In this document: one piece after another, positions 13,379-24,416 of the stretch
Layout of the letters: each line of letters starts with the position of its first letter
Position numbering within the stretch: the first letter of the stretch is position 1
Source: Diplonema papillatum
Lineage: Eukaryota; Euglenozoa; Diplonemea; Diplonemida; Diplonemidae
Direction: 5' to 3'
Assembly (NCBI GenBank): GCA_030068145.1
Contig: JAPJBO010000411.1
Location: 124,001-188,000 of the forward strand
DNA length: 64,000 bases
The notes under the pieces: generated by a model
Database searches by the model: none
Seen by the model: the letters and a program-made list of their open reading frames with translations, nothing else
What the model was told of the DNA's origin: nothing
Program-made: the position numbers and the translations under genes

Positions 13379-13664
13379 AGTTGTGTTCTTGCAATATCTA
13401 GCCGAATGGTGGGTGGCGGATTTCCGCGCTCGTGCGCAAGACGCAGTTTTACTGCAACTGCAGTGTAAGCCGAACCCGGTTCGTGACCTTTGTCGCGGTG
13501 AAGTGGTACAAAGTCTTCAGCTTTCAGATCCGGATACTGCTCAATGCAACCAGATAGTTAGATGTCACTTGATGGATACCCGTGTGCTGCATTCGAAAAG
13601 GTTTGCGTATCTGGTGTTGAAAATTGAACAGCCTTTGCTGGGGAGGCTTTCGACCCGAAACTAG
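13379..13664 (+). CDS. Hypothetical 3' exon
   Basis: After an acceptor-like CTTTGCAG at 13378 a frame of about 94 codons runs to TAG at 13662-13664, starting with VFLQYLAEWWVADFRARA. Composition is coding-like, with no repeats and no ATG at the start, so an internal or last exon is the natural reading. Family not recognised. Confidence 0.3.
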
Positions 13665-13737
13665 ATAGAAAAACGATCGTATTTGGCTTCGTCGCGGTCG
13701 TCCACGGGACGAAGTAGGTGAACCTACTGTCAAAGTG

Positions 13738-13935
13738 ATCAATACTTATCGGAAACAGAAAAATATTTATCGGAAACAAAAAAATATTTATCGGAAACAA
13801 AAGATATTTATCGGAAACAAAAAAATATTTATCGGAAACAAAAAAAATATTTATCGGAAACAAAAAAAATATTTATCGGAAACAAAAAAAATATTTATCG
13901 GAAACAGTTTCCGATAAATATTTTCCCGACTTAAG
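13738..13935 (-). repeat. GTTTCCGATAAATATTTT satellite, array 3 (inverted)
   Basis: About eight units in opposite orientation to arrays 1 and 2. It ends in a palindromic junction (TATCGGAAACAGTTTCCGATA) that mirrors the junction at 9890-9905. Confidence 0.9.
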
Positions 13936-14285
13936 TGCTTCCCTTATGGGTTTCTCCGAAAAAAAAATTTTTTTTTTGCCCCAAATACCCCAAATACCAC
14001 ACTTTGGAAAATTTTTGTGGGCCCACTTTTGGCAGGGAATTTTGACCATTTCACCTTAGAGAATTTGACCACCCAGCCTCCAAGGCAACTGCACTGTAGA
14101 GGGGGGGGGGGGGGGGGGGGTCTGGTTTATCCGGCCATCCGGCCAAAGTGGCTGATCCTTAACAAGAGCGCTGGGGAGACCCCCGACTCCGTTTCCCGGG
14201 GTGACCCAAATACCGCGAGATACTGAGAAACTCCGCAAAAAACGCAAATTTCGAGCACATCAGACCCCGGAACACAACAAACCTC

Positions 14286-14381
14286 GAAAACAATCTTCGA
14301 CCGGAAAGTGTGATGGGCGGGGTTCGAACCCGGGCCTACCGGCCTGAAGGCCGACACCCGCTCACTCTGCCACCCCGGCAG
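14286..14381 (-). tRNA. tRNA-like sequence (pseudo-tRNA or head of a tRNA-derived SINE)
   Basis: On the minus strand there is a good A box (TGGCAGAGTGAGCGGG) and a perfect B box (GGTTCGAACCC) at class-II-like spacing. A GGCC-rich stem lies between them and a TTTT Pol III stop at 14289-14286. The acceptor arms do not pair (5' GCCGGGG against 3' CCATCAC) and the anticodon loop is ill-formed, so it is probably not a functional tRNA. Confidence 0.4.
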
Positions 14382-14399
14382 GGGGGAAAAAAAAGTTAG

Positions 14400-15847
14400 C
14401 TCCGCACTAGTATCTAGTCCAAAAAACAATACACTTTTTCACTGGAGAAAAGCCGGGTTGGCTCGAATAGAGGCTATTCACATTGCATGTTCATAGGACC
14501 TCCAGTCTCGAATACTGAAAGTTAGTCAACAACGTACTACATGGCACTTACTCAAAGCAGGTAAGTTCCGCTAGTGTGCACAAACAAATGAATTCATTTA
14601 GGTCGTGTAGGTGCCTACCATGAGAAGTGCTCTAGAACTCATCCAAACCACCACAGGAGTTGGGTTGGGGTGCGCGGGGAAGGACGTGCCGAGTGGCACC
14701 CTTGCCGCCGGAATCCGCACCGGGAGGGGAAAGGGATAAAGAACCGAAAATTGCGACATACCGAGCGGGGCGGAAGCTCCGAACGCAAGCAAAGAAGGGC
14801 GTCGCGTAACCCAAAAAAAAAAAAAAAAAAAAAGCGAATCGTTCCACCGCCTCTCCGTGTTCCAAAAAGAAACAAGAAGGCAAAAAAGCACAGATAACGA
14901 ACGAAAGAAGCCACAAAACAACCACAAAAGAAAGAAAAAAAGCAAAGAGTCGAGTCGTCGGCTCGAAGGCACCCGAAGGAGATATTGAGGAACACATCCT
15001 TCTTTTGCCATTCTCTCATTTCTTTCACCCCCCTGTCCGAGGGTGGTGCCGAACCTCTCCGAAGTCGCTTGTTCTCCGGCGAAGCAAACCCGAGAGATCC
15101 AGTCAACCACGTAGTTGTCGCCGACCTCACCAGAGTGAGTTCAAGATCCCAGGGGTCGCGCAGAGAACGAGCGCTTCCTCCAGGGGGCAACACAAACGAA
15201 AGAAGAAAATACCACCACACCCGTGCGCCTATACGGAATCTGTCGGAAACGCCAATTTTTTTTAAAAAAAAAGCCTGTCGGCAACACAAAAGGAAAAGCG
15301 GCGAGAGAAAAGAGAATATACTCGAGGGGCTGCCTTGTGCTTGCTTCGAACAAGATCAACAAACCACCGAACTGCGCCCCGCCTCCCTCCACCTCGAGGT
15401 AGCACAAACTACCCGACCAGCGGAGACCACCGCAAAAAACCACCACTCTAACGACACTCCGAGCACAAAGGATATCTTCCCATATTGACAAAGGTCACCC
15501 GGAGAGTTTAAAAACCCCGGAGTTTCAAGCGAAACTTTCACTCGACAAAAAGAGAAAAAAAAAGGTTTCTTGCCTCATCCCTGAGCACCAATAACAACGA
15601 CAACCCCCCCTTTCGTTGTCGGAAACGCGAAAAGAACGAGACCACCCTCGAGAGTCCCCAACCGGCCGAGTTCCTCTGTCCAGACTCTGCGGAAGAGATT
15701 GTATCACCATTTAAAGCAGCCGGGGAGGGAAATCGAACTTCCCAGTTCTCCAGCTCTACACAAAAAGGTCACCCGGTTGCATTGAGGCACCCGTAGTTTC
15801 AAAGCCAACGACAGGGCACGCACACACGGGTGTGGCCGAATACTGCG
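14400..15847. other. Upstream region of the Hrd1-like gene, no gene recognised
   Basis: It contains an A run (14813-14833), an inverted fragment of repeat B (about 15312-15360) and one copy of the recurrent GTCACCCGGAG motif at 15492-15550, about 300 bp before the gene start. Frames on both strands are low-complexity (Phe-rich or Arg/Lys-rich) and I do not support them. No truncated copy of the Hrd1-like exon is visible here. Confidence 0.5.
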
Positions 15848-18800
15848 ATGGTGACCCTCAAGGTCCTGCTGGCCTGCTGGCTGCTTTGCCTCGTGCTTCT
15901 GGCGTGTTTGGTGGCGGTATGCGCGGTGAGCAACGACGTGTACCAGGTCTACCCCGCGTTCGTTCTCGCGAGCCGACTCGACATTCTGAGCCCGGGAATG
16001 ACGCTGCAGCTGCTGCTGACGGGCGGGATCGTCGGAAAAGTGCTCGGGTGCCTGTCGTTCTCGCGGCTGAGCTACAGCGACATTGAGTGCATTCTGGCGA
16101 ACAGCCTGTTCCACTTCACGGAGGCGTTGCTGACGGTCATCATCAGCAGCATCTGCGTGACAGTGTATCGAGTCACGTACTCGGATCTGCTGGTGTTGAA
16201 CCTGTCCGTCTGGTGGAAGGCCATCCACTTCGCAGCCACCATCCGGACCGAGGCTCTGCAGCACCAGAATCCCAAGCTCTCCGACTTCGCGGGGCCCTTG
16301 CTGTTGCTGATCGCAGACGGGTTCCTCTTCAAGTTCACCCTGCTGCACTCCACTCAAACGCCGACTTGGATCATCGTACGGCACGACCTTGTCACAGTCA
16401 TCGTGACGTCGGTCTGCCTGCTGACCCGCCGCATCTCCTTCGCGGTGCAGTCGCGCGGGCCTTGGGGCAACGGCCACATCCTCAAATCCGCCATCAGCCT
16501 CACCTACGCCGCCTCGCAGCTCGTCGTCCACGTGAGCTTCATCGTCTACTGCGCCGTGGCCGTCCGCATTCTGCTCATCAGCTCCGTCCGATCCATCCAT
16601 CTCGAAGTATGCAACCCTTTTCCGAATCTCGGAGGTTAGCTACAATTGAAGTCCTCAAATTTAGCTCTCTAGCGAGCTATCCCGCTTTTCTGGGAAGGCA
16701 ACAGGGTACCCCCTATCGGATATACCAGGACGTTTCTGTACCGTTTTTTTTTTTAAGCCACATGCAATGTATGAGGAAACTGAACCGCCCAAGTAGGACC
16801 TTCTGATCATGATCATTTGCCAAATTTGCCACCTGAAACCACGTCCAGGATTTGGGCTCAGGGTAGTGCGGTCAACGAAAACTCTAGTTTCCCTTTCTCC
16901 TACTCTCGCGGTGTACGGTTTTTGTGTCTCACAATACAATTTGTCAAGAACAAAACCTATCGAGTGGCAGCGTACTATCCTCACTCCCGTTAGACGAACA
17001 AAACAGGTTTGAAGAAGTTTGTGTTGTATTTGCCCCTCTACCCTTTCTTCTTAGACACGCGAATACACATAGTTATATCGAAATGTGGGGGGCTTGCTGA
17101 AAGTCACCCGGAGATTAAGACCATGCTGCGTATCAAGATGTTCCTGTTGCTGGAAGTCACCCGGAGATTAAGACCATGCTGCGTATCAAGATGTTCCTGT
17201 TGCTGGAAGTCACCCGGAGATTAAGACCATGCTGCGTATCAAGATGTTCCTGTTGCTGGAAGTCACCCGGAGATTAAGACCATGCTGCGTATCAAGATGT
17301 TCCTGTTGCTGGAAGTCACCCGGAGATTAAGACCATGCTGCGTATCAAGATGTTCCTGTTGCTGGAAGTCACCCGGAGATTAAGACCATGCTGCGTATCA
17401 AGATGTTCCTGTTGCTGGAAGTCACCCGGAGATTAAGACCATGCTGCGTATCAAGATGTTCCTGTTGCTGGAAGTCACCCGGAGATTAAGACCATGCTGC
17501 GTATCAAGATGTTCCTGTTGCTGGAAGTCACCCGGAGATTAAGACCATGCTGCGTATCAAGATGTTCCTGTTGCTGGAAGTCACCCGGAGATTAAGACCA
17601 TGCTGCGTATCAAGATGTTCCTGTTGCTGGAAGTCACCCGGAGATTAAGACCATGCTGCGTATCAAGATGTTCCTGTTGCTGGAAGTCACCCGGAGATTA
17701 AGACCATGCTGCGTATCAAGATGTTCCTGTTGCTGGAAGTCACCCGGAGATTAAGACCATGCTGCGTATCAAGATGTTCCTGTTGCTGGAAGTCACCCGG
17801 AGATTAAGACCATGCTGCGTATCAAGATGTTCCTGTTGCTGGAAGTCACCCGGAGATTAAGACCATGCTGCGTATCAAGATGTTCCTGTTGCTGGAAGTC
17901 ACCCGGAGGTTCTAGGAACCCGGCGGACGGATCAAGCGAACATTCACGCTGATAGTCAATCTTAACAACACACAGTTTCAACGTGTCTTGCGAGAGATCA
18001 TGTCCTTGCGGCACTACAGCAACGTCGCGCGAGGCATAGACAAGTGGGTCCTAGACGCTTCGCCGCAGGATCTGGAGGACAAAGACACGGTATGGGGTCA
18101 TTCTTTTCAGCCACATGCAACCTGGTACAACGTCCAAGTAGGACCTTCTGATCGTGATCATTCGCCAATTTGCCACTTGAAACCACGTCCAGGATTTGTG
18201 CGGTCAACGAAAACTCAGTTTCCCTCTCTACTTTCTCCTACTCTCGCGGTGTACGGAGATTGCCGAACGCACTCGTGGTTCACCGGAAGGAGGAGGGCTG
18301 CCAGTTACGAAATCTCAAAAGGAGGAAAATGTGCAGTGGCGGGCGTAAGCGTTCAACACTTACACTCTGGAAAAGACCCACTTTGTAGTTGCATTGTTTC
18401 TCCCCCTCTAGCAGGGCTTCCAACGTTACGTCCCACATGTGCTTGCCACGTACAGTAGTGAGTAGAGAAGAGAACGAGTGTAAAAGAAGTTGGCGGTAGC
18501 ACAAACTACCGGGCCAGCGGAGACCACCGCAAAAAGATTTCTTACTTTTGACTTCCTTATCCCTCAAAACCAGCACCAATAGCAACGACCCACATGTGCT
18601 TGCCACAGGTTGGTCCACATGCAGGGGAGTCTAGGCCCACTAGTGGCCAAGGCCGCACAGCCAGGTGTCGCCAAGTCCAGTAGTGACGCTATTTTGTTTT
18701 ACATAAGCGCCAGCTTGAAAGGAAATGCTCGACGATGCTGCCCGACAAAGAACAGAAGGGATCCAAAGTGCTGTAACTACCGAACCACGTGTTGAACGGA

Positions 18801-20482
18801 CGTGAGGTCGCGGGTCTACCCCTACACGACAAATCACACAAACAGAACAGGTCAAAAGTCCTGAGTGAGAAAACAACACACGGTGGTGTAAGCGAAGAAC
18901 AAATCAGATTGTGTTTGTATTGTATTTGCCCCTTACCTCTATATTTCCCCCCTTCCCTTCGGAGTCGAAGCAGCTACGTCGAGTATTTTTGCCCGTCGCA
19001 CAGAAGGGGGAATACGTTTTTTCTTGAACGGGAAAACCACGCAGTCTTTTATCCCCGAGGTTTTATTATCCCGCAATCGAACCAGGTTGTAATACCTAAG
19101 CACATACACACCTTCTCCGGTAGCTCCCGGCTCAGCCGACTCTCGCGGCCTTCTTAAAAGGTCCCAGTGTCCTTCCGCATGGAGGCACACGGAAGAGCTC
19201 CCCCGCAAGGGTGCTTACCCCCGCGAGTAAAAGGGTGCTTCTTTCCAGGGCAGGTATTCTCATCTTGCAAGGTGGCCGGTGCTTCCTCACGGGCCCCGAC
19301 GCACGCCTGCGTCCTCTCCATCCACCCCTCTGCTTTTCTTCTTTCCTCCTTTACTTTGATCATAGGTGTCACGGCAAGTTTTGGCAGCCGCTGCTTAACA
19401 AGTAGTGCATGCTAATCCATGTGGTTCATGTACTTAAAAGAACTCAATGCTTAACAAAATTTGACGTGGGCGGCTTTGGATTTACATCTGAATGACACCT
19501 CAATACAAAAAAAGTTGTCGACAACTAACAAGTAAAAGAATAAAACAAAACTACGCACTTCTTTCTCTGTATCTCCAAGTTCTCCCCTCGTGCTGGCACC
19601 GCGAAGCGAGGTCCGTCGCTGCTAGCGGGCCCAGAGAAGGGAAATAAAACCCCTCGAACCTCAAGCGCCCACATGTGGACCACACGTATTTTTTCCGAGA
19701 CCGAAAACGGAGTGTAAGCCGCCTCCTTCGAAGTAAGCACAAGGCGAGCCCCTCGAGTATTTTTGTGTAGCTTTCAGCACCTGCTTTGCAGGTGGCTACC
19801 AGTTGCGAACTGTCAAGGGAGGCTGTTGCCAGCACGACCCCACCCTGAAGGCTTCTCTTTGTCGACTGATCGTGGTTCACCAACCCCTCAGTGAAACTTT
19901 ATGTCAATTCCACACCCACAGCTTTGCTGCATCTGCTACCAGGACATGCTGCCAGCTACGGAGAAGTGCAAGAAGCTGTACCCGTGCGGGCACGTGTACC
20001 ATAGAAAGTGCATCATCATGTGGTTCAACCGGTCGCGGACGTGCCCGTACTGCAGGGGCCGGATCAAGCCACCGCCCGCGAAGACGGGGAAGAAGCTGTC
20101 GCGCAGCTTCGTGTGCCAGCCGGAGACCGGGGCTCTGGAGCCGCGTGGGCAGGTCGCGAGTGCACCGTCGTCGCCTGAGGTTTCGGTCGCCCGCAGCGCA
20201 GGGTTGCGCGGGTCTCCGGGCAAGCCGAACCTGTCGGTGCGCAGGCACGGCCCCATGGGCCCGCGGGCCTCCAACGCCGCCGCAGCTGCGTTCCCGTCCG
20301 CCTTCCCCGTGGCTTCTTCTTCATCTTCTTCTTCGTCGCCCCTGACTCTGGCAGACCTCCCAGCGCCCGTCTCTCCGTCCCTCAGCCCTGTCTACGCGGG
20401 CTTCCACCTGACCATGGCCCACGCCCATCAGAACCTGTACGCCGACCTTGTCGCCGCCCGCCCTCGTGTGTCTCCGCAGTAG
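15848..20482 (+). CDS. HRD1: Hrd1/synoviolin-type ER membrane RING ubiquitin ligase, three exons
   Basis: Predicted exons: 15848-16606, 17976-18089 and 19922-20482, all joining in phase 0 (donors GTATGC and GTATGG, acceptors ending CACAG and CCACAG), giving 477 residues. Exon 1 encodes six or seven hydrophobic segments with Hrd1-like features: SDIECILANSLFHFTEALL, a WWKAIHFAATIRTEAL segment, and PWGN before the last membrane span. Exon 2 gives YSNVARGIDKWVLDASPQDL, matching the family's linker just before the RING. Exon 3 starts with the RING-H2 (CCIC, PCGHVYHRKC, TCPYC) and continues into a Ser/Pro/Ala-rich tail. In the known family this ligase retrotranslocates and ubiquitinates misfolded ER proteins. 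The start is the first ATG before the hydrophobic region. A few extra residues lie between the first two RING ligand pairs. Exon joining is inferred from splice signals and family topology. Confidence 0.8.
16607..17975 (+). other. Intron 1 of the Hrd1-like gene, repeat-filled
   Basis: 1,369 bp from GTATGC to CACAG. It contains repeat A (16751-16924), a scrap of repeat C (about 17013-17050) and the 53-bp tandem array (17099-17907). The last stretch before the acceptor is a divergent copy of the recurrent GTCACCCGGAG...TCAAGCGAAC motif. Confidence 0.7.
17099..17907 (+). repeat. 53-bp tandem array inside Hrd1-like intron 1
   Basis: About 15 nearly identical 53-bp units beginning GTCACCCGGAGATTAAGACC. 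The first 11 bases are those of the dispersed motif seen near other exons. The array passes directly into a longer copy of that motif, 20-70 bp from the exon 2 acceptor. Near-identity of units implies recent expansion or homogenisation. Confidence 0.95.
18090..19921 (+). other. Intron 2 of the Hrd1-like gene, repeat-filled
   Basis: 1,832 bp from GTATGG to CCACAG. It contains repeat A (18105-18257), part of repeat B (18276-18430), repeat C (18696-18990), a copy of the 300-380 repeat (19640-19718) and another partial repeat B (19735-19840). Frames within it are repeat-derived; none looks like an extra exon. Confidence 0.7.
18696..18990 (+). mobile_element. Repeat C, MITE-like copy
   Basis: Begins ACATAAGCGCCAGC and ends ACGTCGAGTATTTTT. 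The subterminal AAATGCTCGACG near the start is inverted as CGTCGAGTATTT at the end, giving short terminal inverted repeats. Other copies: 55658-55906 and, inverted, 60229-60462. No coding capacity. Confidence 0.7.
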
Positions 20483-20498
20483 AGTTGAAGAAAGAAGA

Positions 20499-20504
20499 AA
20501 TAAA
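20499..20504 (+). terminator. AATAAA polyadenylation-type signal of the Hrd1-like gene
   Basis: AATAAA lies 17 bases after the TAG stop, which would give a very short 3' UTR. The use of AATAAA in this organism is assumed, not shown. Confidence 0.35.
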
Positions 20505-20509
20505 AGGTC

Positions 20510-20762
20510 GCTCCTCAGCCTCCTGGTCCAGGAACGTGACGGTCAACCACAGCTTGCAAAGCTTGAGTCGGAGGCAGCACAGCGCCACAACCCCGTCCGC
20601 TCTGCCCTGCGGCTGACCGTCTCGACGAACTTACGTTCAGCGCGAGGGCCAATTGATGCTTTAGTTTGGGAAATCGGTAGCCACCCGTAGGCCCGTGGCT
20701 CTGCAGTACCGCCGAACACGTGAAGCTTGGCTCCCGTGTAGCAGGCTTTCCCTGGTACCCGC
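20510..20762 (+). repeat. Dispersed repeat D
   Basis: Marked by CTGGTCCAGGAACGTGACGG, GGGAAATCGGTAGCCAC and GCTCCCGTGTAGCAGG. Other full or partial copies: 26225-26620, 43980-44340 and 58318-58405. No coding evidence. Confidence 0.75.
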
Positions 20763-20771
20763 AGTAGAGTT

Positions 20772-20996
20772 AAAATACTCGAGGGGCTGCTTTGTGCTTA
20801 CTTCGAAGGAGGCTAGAGGGGGAGAAACAATACAACTACAAAATGGGTCTTTTTGTTGAACGCTTACGCCCGCCACTAAACCCAGATTCACCCGTGTTTC
20901 GTGTGGGCTACAGCACATTTACCTCCTTTGATCTTTTGCAGCTGACAGCCTCTTCAAGTATTTCCTACAAAGCAGGTGCTTATCCAAAAAAAAAAA
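20772..20996 (-). mobile_element. Repeat B, MITE-like copy (inverted)
   Basis: Nearly full-length copy of a roughly 215-bp family. In forward sense it starts TATAAGCACCTGCTTTG, has AAATACTTGAGGAGGCTGCC near the start and ends with the inverted form of that word (GGCAG..CCCTCGAGTATTTT). Forward copies lie at 22300-22440, 26783-26903, 27040-27400, 42001-42215, 55909-56142 and 59725-59858. Confidence 0.75.
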
Positions 20997-22800
20997 TTGA
21001 AATGGCTACCCCCCAACCTTTTTTGCTCTCCCACGAGGGGAGAGCAATTCGCCGCACCGAGCGCAAAAGCTAGGTTGCTCTGCTCTCTTCTATCAGCTGC
21101 TGTTCGCCCGCCAGCGCACGCCAATTGCTGACCGGCGACTTACAAACCGGTCTACCAAGTCCAAACTAGCAGGGACCTAGCATTTGAACCCAAAATGGCA
21201 ACAGGGGATGATCTACACTTGGCGCGATCTACACTTGTGCCACCTGTACTCCCGAAAGTGAGCCAAGGGCGAAGGACGTATCTGCGGCTGCTGCGGCAGT
21301 TGCCAGTGGCAACCCCACACGCAGAACGCGGGGAAGGGGAACGTGTTTTCCCAACTACTTTGAAGCCCCTTCCGACCGTAGCATCCGAGGAAGGTGCAAA
21401 CATGGAGGGTGCTACGGTAGCCGTGCACGGGTCTTGGGCGCGTGGCTCGTGCAGGGCGGGTGCTTTGTGATCCGCCGCGAAGTTCTCTCCTGGTGCAGTC
21501 CGGAGAGACCGGCGCCCAGTTTCGGCTCACAGCCGGTTCCCTCGGGCGGCAACCCGAAGGGAGAGAGAGCGCCAGACACAATCCATCTTAAAAACGACCA
21601 CACACACTTGTGCCACCCCGGCGTTGTCGCTGCTCACCCGCGTGTGTCTCCGCGGCCGAGAAAAAATTGGGATGAGCTTACCCCAACTTTTGCATCCCCT
21701 CCAAGGGAGCGCATTTGCCGCACCTGCGCAGAGCTAGCTTGCACGGCTGTGTTCTTCTGTTGTTTCTGTGCTCCCGCCTGGCATGTCAAGTGCCACCTGT
21801 ACGCCGACGTCGTCGCTGTCCGCCAGCAGAAAAAAAGTCGGAACTGGCTACCCAACTTTTGCCCCTTCACAAGGAAGGGCATCCGCATCCGCGCGAAGCT
21901 CTGTTGCGCTCGGCTTCTTGTATCGCTTAGTGTTGACCCTATTCCGACGGGGCACCTGCAGATTAATTCTGGGGTTTCTGCGACAGGGTCGACGTGAGCA
22001 CACCCACCTGATACCTTGGGTCGATTTTCTAACTAACGAACTTTTGGCTTCCGAGAGCGGCAAGGGGAAGATACATCACAAATCGTTTCACCCCATGTTC
22101 TTTTGGACATTTTTTGGTCCCCCCCCGGCAGTGGTTTTCCGCTTAGTCAGCAAAATGAAATTGGTTGGCTAAAAAAATTCACGGTTCACAAAAAGGAGGT
22201 CAAAGAATTTTCTCTCGACCGCTCTTTTTGCATGGTGTGAGGAGGGTCGGCAGGTTGTGGCTTCCGGCTTAGATGGAACTCCTGCGGCGAGAAAAAAGTT
22301 TTTTTGTATAAGCACCTGCTTTGTAGGAAATGCTTGAGGAAACTGCCAGTTGCAAAAGATCAAAGGAGGTAAATGTGCTGTAGCCCACACGAAACGCAGG
22401 TGAATCTGGGTTTAGTGGCGGGCGTAAGCGTTCAACAAAATTTTGCCAACCCATTTTCGTGGAAAAAGTGTTTTGGGCGAAAAGATATTTTTTAGCCACA
22501 CAGGAAAAACACTGCCCCGGCGCACATCCTACATCAGAGGAAGAAAGAACTGATTCGACCGGACATAATAATCCGGCTCGTCGGAACAGGGTTAACGCGC
22601 TAATCGGTCTAACCGACCTTGTCCCCGCAGTAGAGAGGAACGGAATAGATGCTCATTTTGCACCCACCTGCCTGAAAGCTCGTTCTGCCCTGATTTTGTA
22701 TCGCCACCACGATCGAGCGCTAGTCTGCGCGGGCAAGTGCCACCTTTGCGCCGACCTTGTCGCTGCTCACCCCCCCTCCGTCTCTCCACCTTAAAGGAGT
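20985..22800 (+). pseudogene. Decaying copies of the Hrd1-like gene's 3' end
   Basis: The last coding words of the Hrd1-like gene (ACCTGTACGCCGACCTTGTC, then CGTGTGTCTCCGC and AGTAGAG) recur downstream at about 21605-21660, 21789-21836 and 22731-22800, with a CCGCAGTAGAG scrap at about 22626. The spacer that follows (AAAAAATTGGGATGAGC-type sequence, then GGGAGCGCATTTGCCGC) also recurs at about 20990, 21660 and 21830. A partial repeat B lies within at 22300-22440. None preserves a frame of useful length. Confidence 0.6.
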
Positions 22801-24230
22801 TTCTGCTCTTCGTATTGTCTGGCGAGAACTGCGTAGAAGAAAGGGATAATTAAGAACACGTCTTTGTAACTGACATATTACTAGCGCAAGGGAATGTTGA
22901 GTGACTGCCTTAACCCGGGGGAAACGAGCTTGGGCGATGTCACCTTCTACTGACAAACTTGACTGCTTCTTTGAACCGACCACACCCTGAAGGCTGTGTG
23001 AAGTTCTCTAATCGATGATGCAGATTATCGCTACAGATTCTTTGCATTCTTACCCAAAACTCTAATCGACTTTCGTGGTGCATCAACTCCCTCAGTGAAA
23101 CTGTGAAAACTGGAATAGGTGCCTGGAATCGGTACCCAGTGTGTACCACATGGAGAGTCACCTGATAAACTTGGCTAGCCGTAGTTAAAATGTGTAATCA
23201 TGCCTACATCCCTCATATCCCAGCCTCAATGGTCAACCAGAGACCCGAAAACACCGAACCTCTTAACCACAATAGACGCTAGAAATTTTGTTGAGGTAGC
23301 AAAACCCGAGCGTAACGAGCTTTTTTGTGAGATGATTTCATTATTATGGTGTCCAAACAACGAGGCCTGCTCTCTCATTTTATTGGCCTTCGCCAGTTGA
23401 GCTGGAGTCTTGTCTGATTATGCGTGTCAGCAACGCCGAAGTCGTTGATGAAGACGATGAAAGAGAGCTTGCACGGTTGCTGACCAATGCTGATGGCCTG
23501 CCTCTTTTTAGTGCCGGTGCGTCGATATCTCTTACGGCTTTTATCTGGTTCCGGCTGTTTCACTGGGGCTCGCCGAAGTAGTCTTCCCTCGTAGTAGCCA
23601 GGAGGACCGATCCCCAACTGAGGCAGCCAACTTCGCCGGTCAGCTCGTTCCAAGGTACCAGCAAGCCAGCTAAGGAGAGCTAACCGTGAATGATCCTTTG
23701 GTGAATTAAACGGATGTTAAATTGGCGGATGGAGAAGGAACAACGACTCCGAGTGACTCTCTCCAAGCCGTTCCGGAAAAGTTGCCTTCGGTACAAAAGT
23801 ACAAAAGTACGAATAAAAACGATTCTCGCCCCCCCCCCCCCCACCCCCTACTAAGATTTTCCCCCTCGTCCTGTTGTGACGATAAACTGCACTCGCAGTC
23901 ACACGGGTGGCTATCGTCGAAACGTGCCATTGTTCACGGCGCTTGCAGTCATGTTGCGTCTTGCATCGTCGTAGCAAACAGAGTGACACAGACGTCTTTT
24001 TATAGTGACACACGACCCAAGCGTTAAACGAAGTCACCGATGAAGGAGACTCCAAAACTCCGGATTCTCAAGCGCACGTTCACTCTGAAAAAAGAGCCAA
24101 CCCACAGGAAAGCACCTTCCGAGGGTAAAACCCTGTAGACGCGATGCGCAAGAACATTTTGCTTCATCAGCTTTATCAGTCCAGTACTTTGTTTATCAGT
24201 GCAAGCACCGACTCCGAAAAGTTGCTATAT
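22801..24230. other. Intergenic, repeat scraps only
   Basis: 23019-23055 is a copy of the dispersed CAGATTATCGCTACAGATTC motif. 23200-23270 is related to 8096-8165. A poly-C stretch lies at 23829-23845. 24032-24098 is a copy of the recurrent motif (GGAGACTCCAAAACTCCGG, then CTCAAGCGCACG). No gene recognised. Confidence 0.5.
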
Positions 24231-24416
24231 TCTTCTGCAACGACGACTTGATGCGACGCGGAACAAGTGCTGACAGCACCGCCCGGCAAATAGAGGGCCA
24301 CAAAAGTGAAACCTTTGGCGTTCTGCTTCTATCGTGGTCTGTCTATGCAGACTGTCGGCACACACCTTTTCGCACTCTAACCTCACATCTTCACGGTAAC
24401 TTGGGCTCTTGTGTGG

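Larger units (their letters stand above)
9700..14170. mobile_element. Candidate large element bounded by mirror-image inverted repeats
   Basis: The left block runs CTTGTTAAG (9707), poly-C (9745-9765), GCACTTAAGT (9870), then satellite repeats (9885-9956). The right block has the same modules inverted and in mirrored order: satellite (13738-13935), ACTTAAGTGC (13930), poly-G (14100-14122), CTTAACAAG (14157). A second inverted pair lies further in: GAGCCAATTCACCTAG at 9955 and its complement at about 12246-12261. Arms are a few hundred bp and the interior is about 3.8 kb with several exon-like frames. No transposase was recognised and no target-site duplication could be fixed, so the exact ends and class are uncertain. 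Confidence 0.45.

Noticed and set aside
14598-15290. Minus-strand frames of about 170-215 codons rich in Phe and Leu
   Set aside because: The Phe run is the reverse of an A homopolymer at 14813-14833. Three overlapping frames are equally open and none shows a domain.
17099-17907. CRISPR-like or telomere-like array
   Set aside because: Units are 53 bp and contiguous with no variable spacers, and they lie in a eukaryotic intron; the sequence is not telomeric.
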